A stretch of DNA of 64,000 bases from an uncultured Myxococcales bacterium (GTDB lineage: Bacteria > Myxococcota_A > Polyangia > Polyangiales > Polyangiaceae). Made by a program: the position numbers and the translations under genes. How positions within the stretch are numbered: the stretch's first letter is position 1; every line of letters begins with the position of its first letter. The stretch spans positions 1-64,000 of the forward strand of contig CALFEQ010000120.1 of assembly GCA_937949945.1 (NCBI GenBank), given 5' to 3'. The notes under the pieces are model-generated. The model made no database searches, was not told the origin of the DNA, and saw only the letters and a list, made by a program, of their open reading frames with translations. Positions 8,766-18,126 of the stretch are shown here, in pieces.

Positions 8766-8916
8766 GCGCGTCTTTGGACACGCGAGCGCCGCCGATCGAT
8801 CGATGCCCTGGCGATTTTCTTCTTCCTCGCCGAAAATGGCGCCGTGCCGGTCCGGGACGGGTCGGTTGCGTGGTCACGCGGGGCCTCAGCGTCCGCCGTG
8901 GCTCACGAGCCGTGGC

Positions 8917-10392
8917 TCACAAGACGAGGAGGAACGCGACGAGGTCGCGCTTCTCTTCCTCGGTGAGCTTCACCTGCGTCACGAGCGCGAAGAACTCGAC
9001 CGCATCGTCGAGCGTGAGCAGCCGTCCGTCGTGGAAGTACGGCGGCGTGTGGCGGATGCCGCGCAGCGGGAAGGTCTTCGTCGGCCCGTCCGCGTTCGCC
9101 ATCCTTCCGTTGACGAGGCGCGGCTTGAAGAAGCGCTCGACCTTCAGGTCGTGCATCGTGTTGTCGGTGTAGTGAGGCGGCGGGTGGCAGCTCGCGCACT
9201 GCCCTTTCCCGAAGAAGACGTCCTGCCCGCGCAGCTCCTCGGCCGTGGCCTTCGTCGGATCGAGCTTGCCCGTGGCCGGATCGAGCTTCGGCGCCGGAGG
9301 GAAGTCGATGAACTCCTGGAAGTCGGCCATGTTCGCGACCTGGCTGCCGCGCTCGAGGACGTTGACGCCCTTCTTCGTCGCGCTCATCTGGTCGCCGTCG
9401 AAGTAGGCGCCGCGCTGCTCGAACTCGGTGAAGTCCTCGACCGTCTTCAGAGCGCGCTGCGACCCGAAGAGTCGCTGGACGTTCAACCCACGGAGCGGCG
9501 GCGTGTCGATGCGGCGTCGGTCCTGTTGCGCGCGCTGGTCGGGCGCGAGGTGGGTCGCGCCGTTCGTCGCGCCGTTCGAGTGGCAGTCGAAGCACGAAAC
9601 GCCCATGCTGGGCCGCTCGCTCCGCCGGTCGTCGGTGAGGTTGAACTGCTGCTGCGGGAACGGCGTCACGAGCAGGCGCAGACCGTCGAGGTCCTTCTGC
9701 GAGAGGATGCCTTTGAAGAGCTCGTAGAAGTTCTGCTCGGTGATGAGCTGCCCCTGCGACACGTCGCCGAGATCGGGCCGCGTCGTGAGGAACAGCGGCG
9801 GCGGGAACTCGGGGAGGAAGTGCTCGGGCAGATCGAACTCGAGGTCGAAGCGTGTCAGGTCGCGCCCCGTCTGTCGCTTCGTCTCGTCGATGACCATCTG
9901 CGGGAACACCATCCCCCCGGCCTCGTGGTGAGGATGAGGCAGCGGATAGAACCCGGCCGGGAACGCGTCCTCCTCACGGATCTGCTCGGGCGTCATCGAA
10001 GCGAGCGCTTCCCACGTCATCCCTTCGGGCAGGCGGACGCGTGGCCCTCGCTGGACGTACTTGCTGCGGAACATGAGCACGTCCGACGGACGGTCGGACA
10101 GGTCGTAGCGCGCCTCGAGCATCCTCCGCTGCCGGCTCATGACGGCCGGCTTGCCTCGCTCGAGCCTCTCCTTCATCTCGGCGAAGTCGATGTGCGCGTC
10201 GCCCGGAAGCGGCGGCTGCGGCGACGGATCCGGCTCGTTCAGGAACGCGTCGCTGAGCGGGAGCTGCTTCTGGTCCGCCCAGAGGAGGTGCGTTTCGCCC
10301 GAGCCTTCCCTCGACCCGCACCCGGTGAGCGCCGCGACCGCGGCGGCCGCGCACCCGGCGAAGAGGAGAAGCGTCGATCGAGTCGCGTGCAT
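8917..10392 (-). CDS. Di-haem cytochrome c lipoprotein, peroxidase-like
   Basis: A periplasmic lipid-anchored redox protein of 491 residues. The start at 10392 gives a signal peptide ending in the lipobox ALTGC; GGAGTGG lies just upstream. Two CxxCH haem-c sites are visible, CFDCH (about residue 235) and CASCH (about residue 390), followed by FPLRGIRHTPPYFHDG, a segment characteristic of the bacterial cytochrome c peroxidase/MauG-like superfamily, where it precedes a distal haem ligand region. The N-terminal 200 residues lack haem sites and are not recognised. It may reduce peroxide or act on a partner protein. It is divergent from the ferritin-like gene at 10631, a pairing that might reflect shared oxidative-stress control. 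Confidence 0.8.
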   Translation of the reverse strand: MHATRSTLLLFAGCAAAAVAALTGCGSREGSGETHLLWADQKQLPLSDAFLNEPDPSPQPPLPGDAHIDFAEMKERLERGKPAVMSRQRRMLEARYDLSDRPSDVLMFRSKYVQRGPRVRLPEGMTWEALASMTPEQIREEDAFPAGFYPLPHPHHEAGGMVFPQMVIDETKRQTGRDLTRFDLEFDLPEHFLPEFPPPLFLTTRPDLGDVSQGQLITEQNFYELFKGILSQKDLDGLRLLVTPFPQQQFNLTDDRRSERPSMGVSCFDCHSNGATNGATHLAPDQRAQQDRRRIDTPPLRGLNVQRLFGSQRALKTVEDFTEFEQRGAYFDGDQMSATKKGVNVLERGSQVANMADFQEFIDFPPAPKLDPATGKLDPTKATAEELRGQDVFFGKGQCASCHPPPHYTDNTMHDLKVERFFKPRLVNGRMANADGPTKTFPLRGIRHTPPYFHDGRLLTLDDAVEFFALVTQVKLTEEEKRDLVAFLLVL

Positions 10393-10630
10393 GGCATCCA
10401 CTCCGTGCTCGGCGCAACCGGCGAGCGCGCAGGCACGAGGCAACCGCCGTTCCGGCCGGACCGTTGAGCGCTCGATCCGGCGAGATTCGCGGAGAGAACG
10501 TGCGACGCCGACCGCGCACGCGAAACGCGCGCTCTCGACACAACCGCGCGCGCGTGGGTCCACGCCGACGTGCCGGCGGGGCGCGTGCGACGGATGGCGC
10601 GCCCTCCGTCGAGCGCCTAATCTCCGGCGC

Positions 10631-11293
10631 ATGCCTCTCTCTCCCGAAGCTTTCGTCGCGGAGCTCGACGGCGAGAACCGCGCCGCCCTCGACCGCATCG
10701 CGGCCGCGTCTTGCGCGGGCGAGCCCGGACCCGAGCTCACCGTCCCGAAGCTCCTCGTGCTCGCGCTCAAGAACGAGCTCGAAGCCACGGAATGCGCGGC
10801 CTCGTGGATCCCGACGACGCGCGAGGTGCCGGTGAAGCTCGCGCTCGCGCGCCAAGCAGGCGACGAGGCGAAACACTACCGGCTGATCCAGGCTCGCCTG
10901 TCGGAGCTGGGCCAGGACACGTCGAAGCACGATCCGCTCGCGGCCGGCAGGAGCCCCCTGCTCGAGTACCTGCTCTCGCTCGAAGGCACGGTCGCGCGCG
11001 TCGCTGCGGGCCAGTTCACGCGCGAGGCGCTCGCGCTCGTGCGCAACGCGGAGTTCATCCGCTTCTGCCACGCGCAGGGCGACGAGGCGACCGCGCGCCT
11101 CTACGAGGAGACGATTCAGGCGGACGAGAAGCACCACCACGAGCTGGGTCGCCGCCTGCTCCTCGAGCTCGCGACGACGGACGAGGCGCAGACCGCAGCC
11201 CGAGAAGCGAGCCGCCGCGTCCTGTCGATGGCGGAGGAGCTCCAGGAGATCGCGCGGCTCAAGATGGGCATCTCGCGCGCGCCCGGCTGCTGA
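10631..11293 (+). CDS. Ferritin-like di-iron protein
   Basis: The 220-residue protein is almost all helical and carries Glu/His pairs expected of a four-helix di-iron bundle: NELEATE in helix 1, then DEAKHY, and later RNAEFIRF and ADEKHHHELG, giving two ExxH-type ligand sets. Soluble and cytoplasmic, since no signal peptide is seen. Family members include oxidases and iron-handling proteins; the exact reaction cannot be told. The next gene (acetyltransferase) starts 5 bp after its stop, suggesting cotranscription. The upstream 238-bp region is shared with the divergent cytochrome gene. Confidence 0.75.
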   Translation: MPLSPEAFVAELDGENRAALDRIAAASCAGEPGPELTVPKLLVLALKNELEATECAASWIPTTREVPVKLALARQAGDEAKHYRLIQARLSELGQDTSKHDPLAAGRSPLLEYLLSLEGTVARVAAGQFTREALALVRNAEFIRFCHAQGDEATARLYEETIQADEKHHHELGRRLLLELATTDEAQTAAREASRRVLSMAEELQEIARLKMGISRAPGC

Positions 11294-11298
11294 GCGAC

Positions 11299-11757
11299 GT
11301 GATCCATCGGACGAGGAGGGCGACCCCGAAAGACGCCGACGTCGCGCAGGCGCTCATCGGCGCGGCGCTCGCGGACTACGGCATCGTCTTCGAGCCCGAC
11401 GGACGCGACGCGGACGTCCGCCTCTTCGGCGTGCGCGCAGACCACGACGACTTCGTCGCGACGATCGACGACGAGCCCGTCGGTGTCGTGAGCGTCGGTC
11501 CGCACGGAGACGAGGGCGTCGCTTGGGTGTCGAAGCTCTTCGTGGCGCGCCATGCACGTCGCGCGGGCGTGGGCCGCTCTCTCCTCCGCACCGCGCACGA
11601 CGCCGCCCGCGCCCGCGGCTACCGACGCATCGGCCTACGAACGCGCGTCGTGTTCCGCGAGGCGATCGCCCTGTACGAATCGGAGGGGTACCGCGCCGTC
11701 ACTCGCGACCCCGCCGTGCTCGAGAGCGGCGACCTCGTCTTCCTCCGCGATCTCTGA
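11299..11757 (+). CDS. GNAT-family N-acetyltransferase
   Basis: This 152-residue enzyme should transfer an acetyl group from acetyl-CoA to an amine on an unknown small molecule or protein. The acetyl-CoA-binding signature is clear: VSKLFVARHARRAGVGRSLL (motif A, with the R/Q-x-x-G-x-G/A loop as RRAGVG) followed by the helix of motif B and the FREAIALYESEGY segment typical of the C-terminal half. The GTG start at 11299 lies 5 bp downstream of the ferritin-like gene stop; no better start exists. The substrate cannot be predicted. Confidence 0.85.
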   Translation: MIHRTRRATPKDADVAQALIGAALADYGIVFEPDGRDADVRLFGVRADHDDFVATIDDEPVGVVSVGPHGDEGVAWVSKLFVARHARRAGVGRSLLRTAHDAARARGYRRIGLRTRVVFREAIALYESEGYRAVTRDPAVLESGDLVFLRDL

Positions 11758-12077
11758 ACGCCACTCGCGGCGCGCTCGACGCGCTCCCGTAGGGCGGAGA
11801 TGCGCGTCCTTCTCGATCAGCCGGGAGTCGGTCTCGGGTCTGCGAGCGCGATCGGGATGCGCGCGTCGCGGGGGGGTCGGGATCGAGAGGCGGGAGGCGG
11901 GAGGCGGGGAGCGGGCCGACTCCCGCCTCCCGATCCGATCGCACCAAATCCAGCGCGTGAAACTCCAAGCCCTCACGACGGCACAGCTCCGAGGGTGGAC
12001 CGAGCTGCCTTGGCGCCGGGGCCTACAAGCGGTATTCCTGCTTGCGCCGAAAACGTGCGCCCGTTGGAGGAGACGTC
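11758..12077. other. Gap with a repeat hairpin, upstream of acs
   Basis: The 320-bp interval holds no gene. Its middle (11887-11931) has an AGGCGGG tandem repeat with an inverted copy. The acs promoter should lie to the right of that, but no convincing -35/-10 pair stands out. The acs ribosome binding site TTGGAGGAG is at 12064-12072. Confidence 0.5.
11887..11931. repeat. AGGCGGG heptamer array with inverted copy
   Basis: Three exact 7-bp units of AGGCGGG (11888-11908) are followed after about 12 bp by the reverse complement TCCCGCCTCCC (11921-11931). The RNA could fold into a stable hairpin. It lies between the acetyltransferase and acs and might end transcription of the former, though no T-run follows. 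Confidence 0.75.
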
Positions 12078-14057
12078 ATGAGCGACAGCATCGAATCGCG
12101 CCTCAAGGAAGATCGCCGCTTTCATCCCTCGGAGGAGTTCAGCAAGCGCGCACGTGTCCGGTCGCACGAGGAGTACGCGGCGCTCTACCGGCAATCGATC
12201 GAAGAGCCGGAGAAGTTCTGGCGCGAGCAGACGCAGGAGCTCGTGTTCCGTACGCCGTGGAAGACCTTCATGGAGTGGGAGCTCCCGAAGGCGAAGTTCT
12301 TCTCCGGTGCCACGCTCAACGTCACCGAGAGCTGCCTCGACCGTCATCTCGCAACGGACGTCCGCACGCGCGCGGCAGTCGTCTGGGAGGGCGAGCCCGG
12401 GGACGTTCGCACGCTGACGTACTTCGAGCTCCACCGCGAGGTCGTGCGCCTCGCCGCGGCGCTCACCGACCTCGGCGTGAAGAAGGGTGATCGCGTCGCG
12501 ATCTACATGGGCATGGTTCCGGAGACCGTCGTCGCGATGCTCGCGTGCGCGCGCATCGGAGCGACGCACTCGGTCGTGTTCGGCGGGTTCAGCGCGGATG
12601 CCCTCCGCGAGCGCATCATCGACTGCGGGGCGAAGGTCCTGCTCACGCAGGACGGCGCGTGGCGACGCGGCAACGTCGTGCAGCTCAAGAAGATGGCCGA
12701 CGAGGCGCTCGAGAAGGGTGTCACGACGATCGAGAAGGTGGTCGTCCTGCGACGCATCGGCAGCGATCTCTGCCCCGTCGCGATGAAGGAAGGCCGCGAC
12801 GTCTGGTGGGAGGACGCCCTCAACCGCACGCCGAGCAAGGAAGCCCTCGAGCTGGCGAAGAACCCGCCGGCGTTCGACGCGGAGCACCCGCTGTTCATCC
12901 TCTACACCTCCGGATCGACCGGGAAGCCGAAGGGCGTCATGCACACGACGGCGGGCTACCTCGCCGGCGTCCACGTCACGACGAAGTACGTCTTCGACCT
13001 CCGCCCCGGTGATCTCTACTGGTGCACCGCCGACGTCGGCTGGGTCACGGGCCACAGCTACCTCGTCTACGGACCGCTCTCGTGCGGCGCGAGCGTGATG
13101 ATGTACGAGGGCGCGCCGAACACGCCCGACTGGTCTCGTTTCTGGAGCATCATCGAGCGGCACGGCGTCACGATCCTCTACACGGCGCCGACCGCGATCC
13201 GCGCCTTCATCCGCGCCGGCGACGAGTGGCCCAACAAGCACGATCTCTCGTCGCTCCGCCTGCTCGGCTCCGTCGGCGAGCCGATCAACCCCGAGGCGTG
13301 GACCTGGTACCACCGCGTCATCGGCGGCGGCCGCTGCCCGATCGTCGACACGTGGTGGCAGACGGAGACGGGCGCGATCATGCTGACGACGCTCCCGGGC
13401 GCGAGCTACTCGAAGCCCGGGTCGACCGGGCTGCCGCTCTTCGGCGTCGACATCGCCGTGGTCAAGGACCGGGGCGAGGAGTGCAAGCCGAACGAGGGCG
13501 GCAAGCTCGTCGTCCGCAAACCGTGGCCGTCAATGGCGCGCACGCTCTGGGGTGACGACGAGCGATTCAGGAAGACGTACTGGGACGTGATCCCCAACGT
13601 CTACTTCACCGGCGACGGCGCGCGCCGCGACGAGGACGGCTACTTCTGGGTGGTCGGCCGCATCGACGACGTCCTCAACGTCGCGGGACACCGCATCGGT
13701 ACGGCCGAGATCGAGAGCGCCCTCGTCAGCCACCCGGCCGTCGCCGAGGCCGCCGCCGTCGGAAGGCCCGACGAGCTCAAGGGTCAGGCCCTCGTCGTGT
13801 TCGTGACCCTCAAGGCCGGATACCAGGCCGGCAAGGACCTGAAGGAGAAGCTGACGGAGCACATCGACAAGGAGATCGGAAAGTTCGCCCGCCCCGACGC
13901 GATCCGCTTCACCGATGCGCTCCCGAAGACGCGCTCCGGCAAGATCATGCGGCGCCTCCTCAAGGAGATCGCGGCGGGCGCGCACGAGACGAAGGGCGAC
14001 ACGTCGACCCTCGAGGACTTCAGCGTGCTCGCCAAGCTGCGCGCCGACGAGGAGTGA
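12078..14057 (+). CDS. acs: Acetyl-CoA synthetase, AMP-forming
   Basis: This cytosolic enzyme activates acetate with ATP and CoA to acetyl-CoA. The 659-residue length fits the family (about 650). Signatures in order: the P-loop-like YTSGSTGKPKGVMHT (about residues 275-289), DVGWVTGHSYLVYGPL, the WWQTETG motif, YFTGDGARRDEDGYFWVVGR with the hinge, and the C-terminal RSGKIMRRLL carrying the Lys that is acetylated in known enzymes to switch activity off. The start at 12078 has GGAGGAG 6-12 bases upstream. It is monocistronic and convergent with the next gene, 12 bp away. Confidence 0.97.
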   Translation: MSDSIESRLKEDRRFHPSEEFSKRARVRSHEEYAALYRQSIEEPEKFWREQTQELVFRTPWKTFMEWELPKAKFFSGATLNVTESCLDRHLATDVRTRAAVVWEGEPGDVRTLTYFELHREVVRLAAALTDLGVKKGDRVAIYMGMVPETVVAMLACARIGATHSVVFGGFSADALRERIIDCGAKVLLTQDGAWRRGNVVQLKKMADEALEKGVTTIEKVVVLRRIGSDLCPVAMKEGRDVWWEDALNRTPSKEALELAKNPPAFDAEHPLFILYTSGSTGKPKGVMHTTAGYLAGVHVTTKYVFDLRPGDLYWCTADVGWVTGHSYLVYGPLSCGASVMMYEGAPNTPDWSRFWSIIERHGVTILYTAPTAIRAFIRAGDEWPNKHDLSSLRLLGSVGEPINPEAWTWYHRVIGGGRCPIVDTWWQTETGAIMLTTLPGASYSKPGSTGLPLFGVDIAVVKDRGEECKPNEGGKLVVRKPWPSMARTLWGDDERFRKTYWDVIPNVYFTGDGARRDEDGYFWVVGRIDDVLNVAGHRIGTAEIESALVSHPAVAEAAAVGRPDELKGQALVVFVTLKAGYQAGKDLKEKLTEHIDKEIGKFARPDAIRFTDALPKTRSGKIMRRLLKEIAAGAHETKGDTSTLEDFSVLAKLRADEE

Positions 14058-14069
14058 CGGTCCGCACGC

Positions 14070-15398
14070 TCAGTGCACCCAGCCCTGCGGGATGACCTTC
14101 GGGTCGAGCATCCGCACGCCGTGCAGCACCGCGGCGGCGCGATCGAGATCCGGCGTCCGCGTGGGCATCGTCGCGAGGCGACGCTCGAAGCGATCGATCG
14201 CTTCGAGGGCTTCGCGCCGCGACAGCTTCGCGAAGTCGACCGGCGGTAGACCGACGGCCCGGAACGCTCGCGCGAGCTCCGGGCCGTGCGCCTTGTCGAG
14301 CTCGCCTCGGATCGACGACTCGTAGAACCGGACGCGGAGGAGGATCTCGGCCTTCTGCTCGTACGTCGCTCGCTCCTCCTTCGAGAGATTGGGATGCGAT
14401 GCGAGGCGTCGGTACGCCGCGTAGTCGTCTTCGGCCCCTCGGTCGTGCGGCGTCGAAACCCGGATCTCGCCCGAGAAGTGGGCCGAGAACCGTCGGTCCG
14501 CCTCGGCGGCGGCCTGCTTCAGCCCCTCGAGCGTCACCCCGGGCTCGCGGATCCCACTCCGCTCGGACCACGTGGCGACGCCGGGCGTCCCCCGCGCCGG
14601 ATCGTGAGCGGCGCGCCCGCGCGTCCTCGCCTCCCACGCCTGGAGGTGGCCCACGGGCGCCGCGGGCGCGAACTTCGAGTAGCCCCACATCGTCTTCAGG
14701 TTCGGGAACGCTCCCTTCCAGACGTCCTTGTCGAGGACCTGCCCGGCCGTGAAGCACCCGGAGAGGTGGATGTCCTCGACCTGGGATGCTGCGCGCGGCA
14801 TCGCATGCGCGAGCGCGACGACGGCACGGAACGTCAACGACTCGCTGGCGTTGAAGAGCTCGTGTCCGGTCGAGTGCCCCGAGAGCACGATCCGCGACGG
14901 GATCGAGGCGCCGCTCTCTCCCGGCGCGAGGACCATCGCGATGCGGGCGAGCTCGTCGCGAGCTCCCGGACCGAGAGACGCGAGCGCCGCGGCGATCTCC
15001 TTCGCGGCCTTCTCGCTCATCCCGTGCTTGGCGGCGAGCGCGTCGGCGAACGCCCTGCACCCGCTCTTCGTCGAGAGATCGTGATCGACGTCGTCGAGCC
15101 GAACGGTCGTCCCGTCCTGACGAACGACGGTGGTGACGGAGGCGCCGGTCGCGCGGAGCGCACCGATCTCGGCGCGCACGCTCGGATCGTTCATGCCCAC
15201 GTAGAGGACGCGGTCGTTGGGCCGAGGCGCGGGCTTCGCCGTCGATGCGTTCACGAACGCGACGAGGTCCGCGTCGATCCTCCTCGAAGTGGCCGGCGAG
15301 GGCTGCGGATGGCTCGGAGCGCGGCGTTGCTCGACGGGAGCCTGCTCGTTGGAATGGTCGTCGATACGAGAGCGGTGCGAGACGGGGGAGATGGGCAT
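14070..15398 (-). CDS. Putative caspase-fold (clan CD-like) protein, unknown substrate
   Basis: The 442-residue protein starts at ATG 15398 with GAGG upstream. Residues 1-60 are polar and disordered-looking, without a signal peptide. The domain at about 60-300 contains a Rossmann-like start (DRVLYVGMND), then RIVLSGHSTGHELF with His175 and, about 40 residues later, DIHLSGCFTAGQ with Cys215. A His after a hydrophobic strand followed by a Cys after another strand with small residues is the pattern of the caspase/CHAT/clostripain fold (catalytic His-Cys dyad). The C-terminal 130 residues are helical and charged. The gene is divergent from a membrane Ser/Thr kinase with a 298-bp shared upstream region. 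The catalytic assignment is inference from motif pattern; it could instead be a non-proteolytic alpha/beta protein. Confidence 0.5.
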   Translation of the reverse strand: MPISPVSHRSRIDDHSNEQAPVEQRRAPSHPQPSPATSRRIDADLVAFVNASTAKPAPRPNDRVLYVGMNDPSVRAEIGALRATGASVTTVVRQDGTTVRLDDVDHDLSTKSGCRAFADALAAKHGMSEKAAKEIAAALASLGPGARDELARIAMVLAPGESGASIPSRIVLSGHSTGHELFNASESLTFRAVVALAHAMPRAASQVEDIHLSGCFTAGQVLDKDVWKGAFPNLKTMWGYSKFAPAAPVGHLQAWEARTRGRAAHDPARGTPGVATWSERSGIREPGVTLEGLKQAAAEADRRFSAHFSGEIRVSTPHDRGAEDDYAAYRRLASHPNLSKEERATYEQKAEILLRVRFYESSIRGELDKAHGPELARAFRAVGLPPVDFAKLSRREALEAIDRFERRLATMPTRTPDLDRAAAVLHGVRMLDPKVIPQGWVH

Positions 15399-15696
15399 GC
15401 CGCCTCGTCGGCCGCCGAAGCAGAACGGTTGCGCGCTTCCGTACGTGTCCGCTGCCAGGGCCGATCCGCGGGGCTTTCTCCACACCGGCCCACGAGCGCG
15501 TGCACGGGGTTCCAGCGGCACCGGAATTTCCAACGAATTCGGGCTGCTCGCGCGCAGGCGCGGGGGAGAAGGCGCTTCTGAAACCCGTATCCAAGGAAGG
15601 CCCGCGAGCGGGTGCGGCCCCCGATCCGGGCTATGCTGAGTACCTCGCTCGCGGGCGCGTTCTTCGTTCTCGACTCGGACACCCAGAGGGTTGGCG

Positions 15697-17169
15697 GTGG
15701 CAGCGACGTACAGCTCGTTGGTCGGCCTCGCGGTCGGCGGCAAATACGAGATTCGTCGCGTGCTCGGCGCCGGCGGCATGGGTGTGGTCTGCGAGGCGGT
15801 CCACCTCGATCTCGGCAAGCGGGTGGCCGTCAAGCTGATCGACAAGTCGATGAAGGAGAGCGAGCTCATCGTCGAGCGGTTTCGCCGCGAGGCTCGCGCA
15901 GCGGGTCAGATCCAGTCCGAGCACATCGTCGACGTCTTCGACGTCGGCGCAGACTCCCGCGTCGGGCTCTACATGGTCATGGAGCACCTCGTCGGCGAGG
16001 ATCTCCAGGCTCGCCTGGAGCGCGACGGCCGCGTCGACGTGAGGACGGGCGTCATGATCGCGCACCAGATCGCGCGCGGGCTCATGAAGGCTCACGAGGC
16101 CGGCGTCATCCATCGCGACCTCAAGCCCGCGAACGTCTTCCTCACGAAGCGCGACAACGGGCAGCTCCTCGTGAAGCTCCTCGACTTCGGCGTCTCGAAG
16201 CTCGTCGGAGATGCGCCGAACAGCGCTCGCATCACGGGAAGCGGTGCGCCGATCGGCACTCCGCTCTACATGTCGCCCGAGCAAGCCGAAGGCAAAGACG
16301 ACGTCGATGCTCGCGCCGACATCTGGTCGCTCGGCGCCGTCATGTACGAGGCGCTCGCGGGCACCCCACCCTTCGCCGATCGCGGCAGCTACCACGGGAC
16401 GATCGTCGGCATCCTCACGTCGAGGCCGAAGCTCCTCCACGACGTCGCCCCGTGGGTCCCGCCGGAGCTCGCGCGCGTCATCGACGCGATGCTCGTCCAC
16501 GATCGCGACGCCCGCCTCCCCGACGCCGCCACGGTCATGGCGCGCCTCGTCGACGCGTTCCCGGAGGTGCTGCCGGACGGGACCGACAAGCACACGGCGG
16601 TGATCGTTCCGGTGACGGGGTCCGCCACCGTGGATACGACGGGCGACACGGAGATCTTCCGTGCGACGACGGCGCTCTTGCGACGCCCGCGCGTCCCGGG
16701 CTCGGGAGGGAGCGCGCAAGACGCGATACCGACGCTCCCGGACACGTCGGAGGGCGCGGCGGTGACGGCGCTCGCGACGCCGATCGACATCCCCGGGCAG
16801 CGAGCATCGAGCGGCTCGAGCGGCGGTCCCAGGACGGCGCCGCTGCCGCCCATCTCCACGCCGACCGCCACGGGCTCCACGCCGTCCGCGACGTGGCAGG
16901 CGACGAGCGTCACGCCGTCCTCGGACGCGGGCGGTGTCGCCGCGCCGGAGACGCCGGCCGTGATCGATCCCCTTCCGCCGAGCGAGCTCGCGCCTGCGAC
17001 GGTGCGCGACGACGAGCTCGCCATACGAGCGGAGCGCCGTCGTCGGCTGACGCTCGTGTGCATCGCCCTCGCGATCGTCGCCGTCGCGGTCGGCGCCTTC
17101 GTCGCCGGCCGGCGCACGAGCACGCTGACGACGTCACCGCCGAACGCGACGCAGCCGGCCTCCGAGTGA
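15697..17169 (+). CDS. Membrane-anchored Hanks-type Ser/Thr protein kinase
   Basis: The 490-residue kinase phosphorylates Ser/Thr residues on unknown proteins. The cytoplasmic catalytic domain (about residues 17-285) has every key element: Gly-rich loop LGAGGMGVV, catalytic Lys in VAVKLIDKS, HRDLKPANVF, DFGVSKL and the activation-segment end MSPEQ. A long Ser/Thr/Pro/Ala linker (about 290-440) follows, then an RRRR stop-transfer side and one transmembrane helix near the C-terminus (VCIALAIVAVAVGAFVAG), leaving a short outside tail. GTG 15697 is preferred because GAGGG lies 6 bases upstream; TTG 15691 would overlap it. The putative caspase-fold gene is divergent, so the two may be related functionally. 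Confidence 0.93.
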   Translation: MAATYSSLVGLAVGGKYEIRRVLGAGGMGVVCEAVHLDLGKRVAVKLIDKSMKESELIVERFRREARAAGQIQSEHIVDVFDVGADSRVGLYMVMEHLVGEDLQARLERDGRVDVRTGVMIAHQIARGLMKAHEAGVIHRDLKPANVFLTKRDNGQLLVKLLDFGVSKLVGDAPNSARITGSGAPIGTPLYMSPEQAEGKDDVDARADIWSLGAVMYEALAGTPPFADRGSYHGTIVGILTSRPKLLHDVAPWVPPELARVIDAMLVHDRDARLPDAATVMARLVDAFPEVLPDGTDKHTAVIVPVTGSATVDTTGDTEIFRATTALLRRPRVPGSGGSAQDAIPTLPDTSEGAAVTALATPIDIPGQRASSGSSGGPRTAPLPPISTPTATGSTPSATWQATSVTPSSDAGGVAAPETPAVIDPLPPSELAPATVRDDELAIRAERRRRLTLVCIALAIVAVAVGAFVAGRRTSTLTTSPPNATQPASE

Positions 17170-17182
17170 CGCGCCGAGCGGC

Positions 17183-17842
17183 TCACGCGAGATCGAGCCA
17201 CGACAACACGGGTCGCATCGCTCGCGCCGCCTCCGCCGGATCGGTCGCACGCGGCGCGACGTGGACGCGGACGGATGCGAGGCGAGCGATCGCGCGCGCG
17301 TTCGATCCGGTCGACGCATCGGCATGCTCGGGCGTGGTGAGCACGAGGCCGACCACGTCGAGCCGCTCCGCCTCGAGCACCCTGAGCGTCGTCAGGCAGT
17401 GGCTCACGGTCCCGAGGCGATCGGCCGCGACGACGAGCACGCGCGCGCCGAGATCGCGCGCGAGATCGATCGCGCTCCGCTCCCACGTGAGCGGCGAGAG
17501 CAGCCCGCCGGCACCTTCCACGAGCGCGAGATCGGCGCCTTCGACGAGCGTGCGGAGCTCGGAGAGCACCGCGTCCCAGTCGATCGTCACGCCCTCGCGA
17601 TCGGCCGCCTCCGGCACCGCGACCGGCGTCCTCAAGCGGACGAGGGCGCGATCCGGCGACGCCTGGCCGGACGCACGCGCGAGCATCGCTCCGTCCTCCG
17701 TGGTGGGAGCGTCGCCGCATCCCGTCTCGAACGGCTTGATGGCGACCACGCGACGACCACCGTCGGACGCTGCACGAGCGAGCGCGGACGCCGCCCACGT
17801 CTTGCCGACGCCCGTGTCGGTCCCGGTCACGACGACGATCAC
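17183..17842 (-). CDS. bioD: ATP-dependent dethiobiotin synthetase
   Basis: The enzyme closes the ureido ring of dethiobiotin from 7,8-diaminononanoate, CO2 and ATP, the penultimate step of biotin synthesis. The 219-residue protein has the P-loop GTDTGVGKT at its N-terminus, the KPFETGC substrate segment (PVxTGC in most members), and the VEGAGGLLSPL loop that binds nucleotide/substrate. No other biotin gene is adjacent, but a biotin-dependent-carboxylase component lies 285 bp away in the opposite orientation. Convergent with the kinase, 13 bp apart. Confidence 0.93.
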   Translation of the reverse strand: MIVVVTGTDTGVGKTWAASALARAASDGGRRVVAIKPFETGCGDAPTTEDGAMLARASGQASPDRALVRLRTPVAVPEAADREGVTIDWDAVLSELRTLVEGADLALVEGAGGLLSPLTWERSAIDLARDLGARVLVVAADRLGTVSHCLTTLRVLEAERLDVVGLVLTTPEHADASTGSNARAIARLASVRVHVAPRATDPAEAARAMRPVLSWLDLA

Positions 17843-17985
17843 GGGCGAGCCCTGCCTTGCGTCGTCGCGTCGGCGGCGGCGCGACCGTACGGATCCATCT
17901 CGACCGCGGCATCCCCGACACGTCGTCTGCCGCGGCGGGTGAGCTCGTTCGACCCGGGACGGAAGGCCGCAGACCGCGATCCGCC

Positions 17986-17998
17986 GGAGCCTGGAGCG
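17986..17998. repeat. GGAGCCT heptamer, two partial units
   Basis: GGAGCCT followed by GGAGCG lies in the divergent intergenic region between bioD and the biotin carboxylase gene. It is a short representative of the same family seen at position 1. Confidence 0.6.
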
Positions 17999-18126
17999 TT
18001 ACGCCTCTGGCCTTTCTCCATCTTCCTTTCGAGCCGATCAGCCGAAGCCCGCCGCGGACCGAGCGGCTCGCCTGCCGTTGAATACGCGACGCGTTCGTCG
18101 TACGTCAACGCGCCTACGGAGCGACG

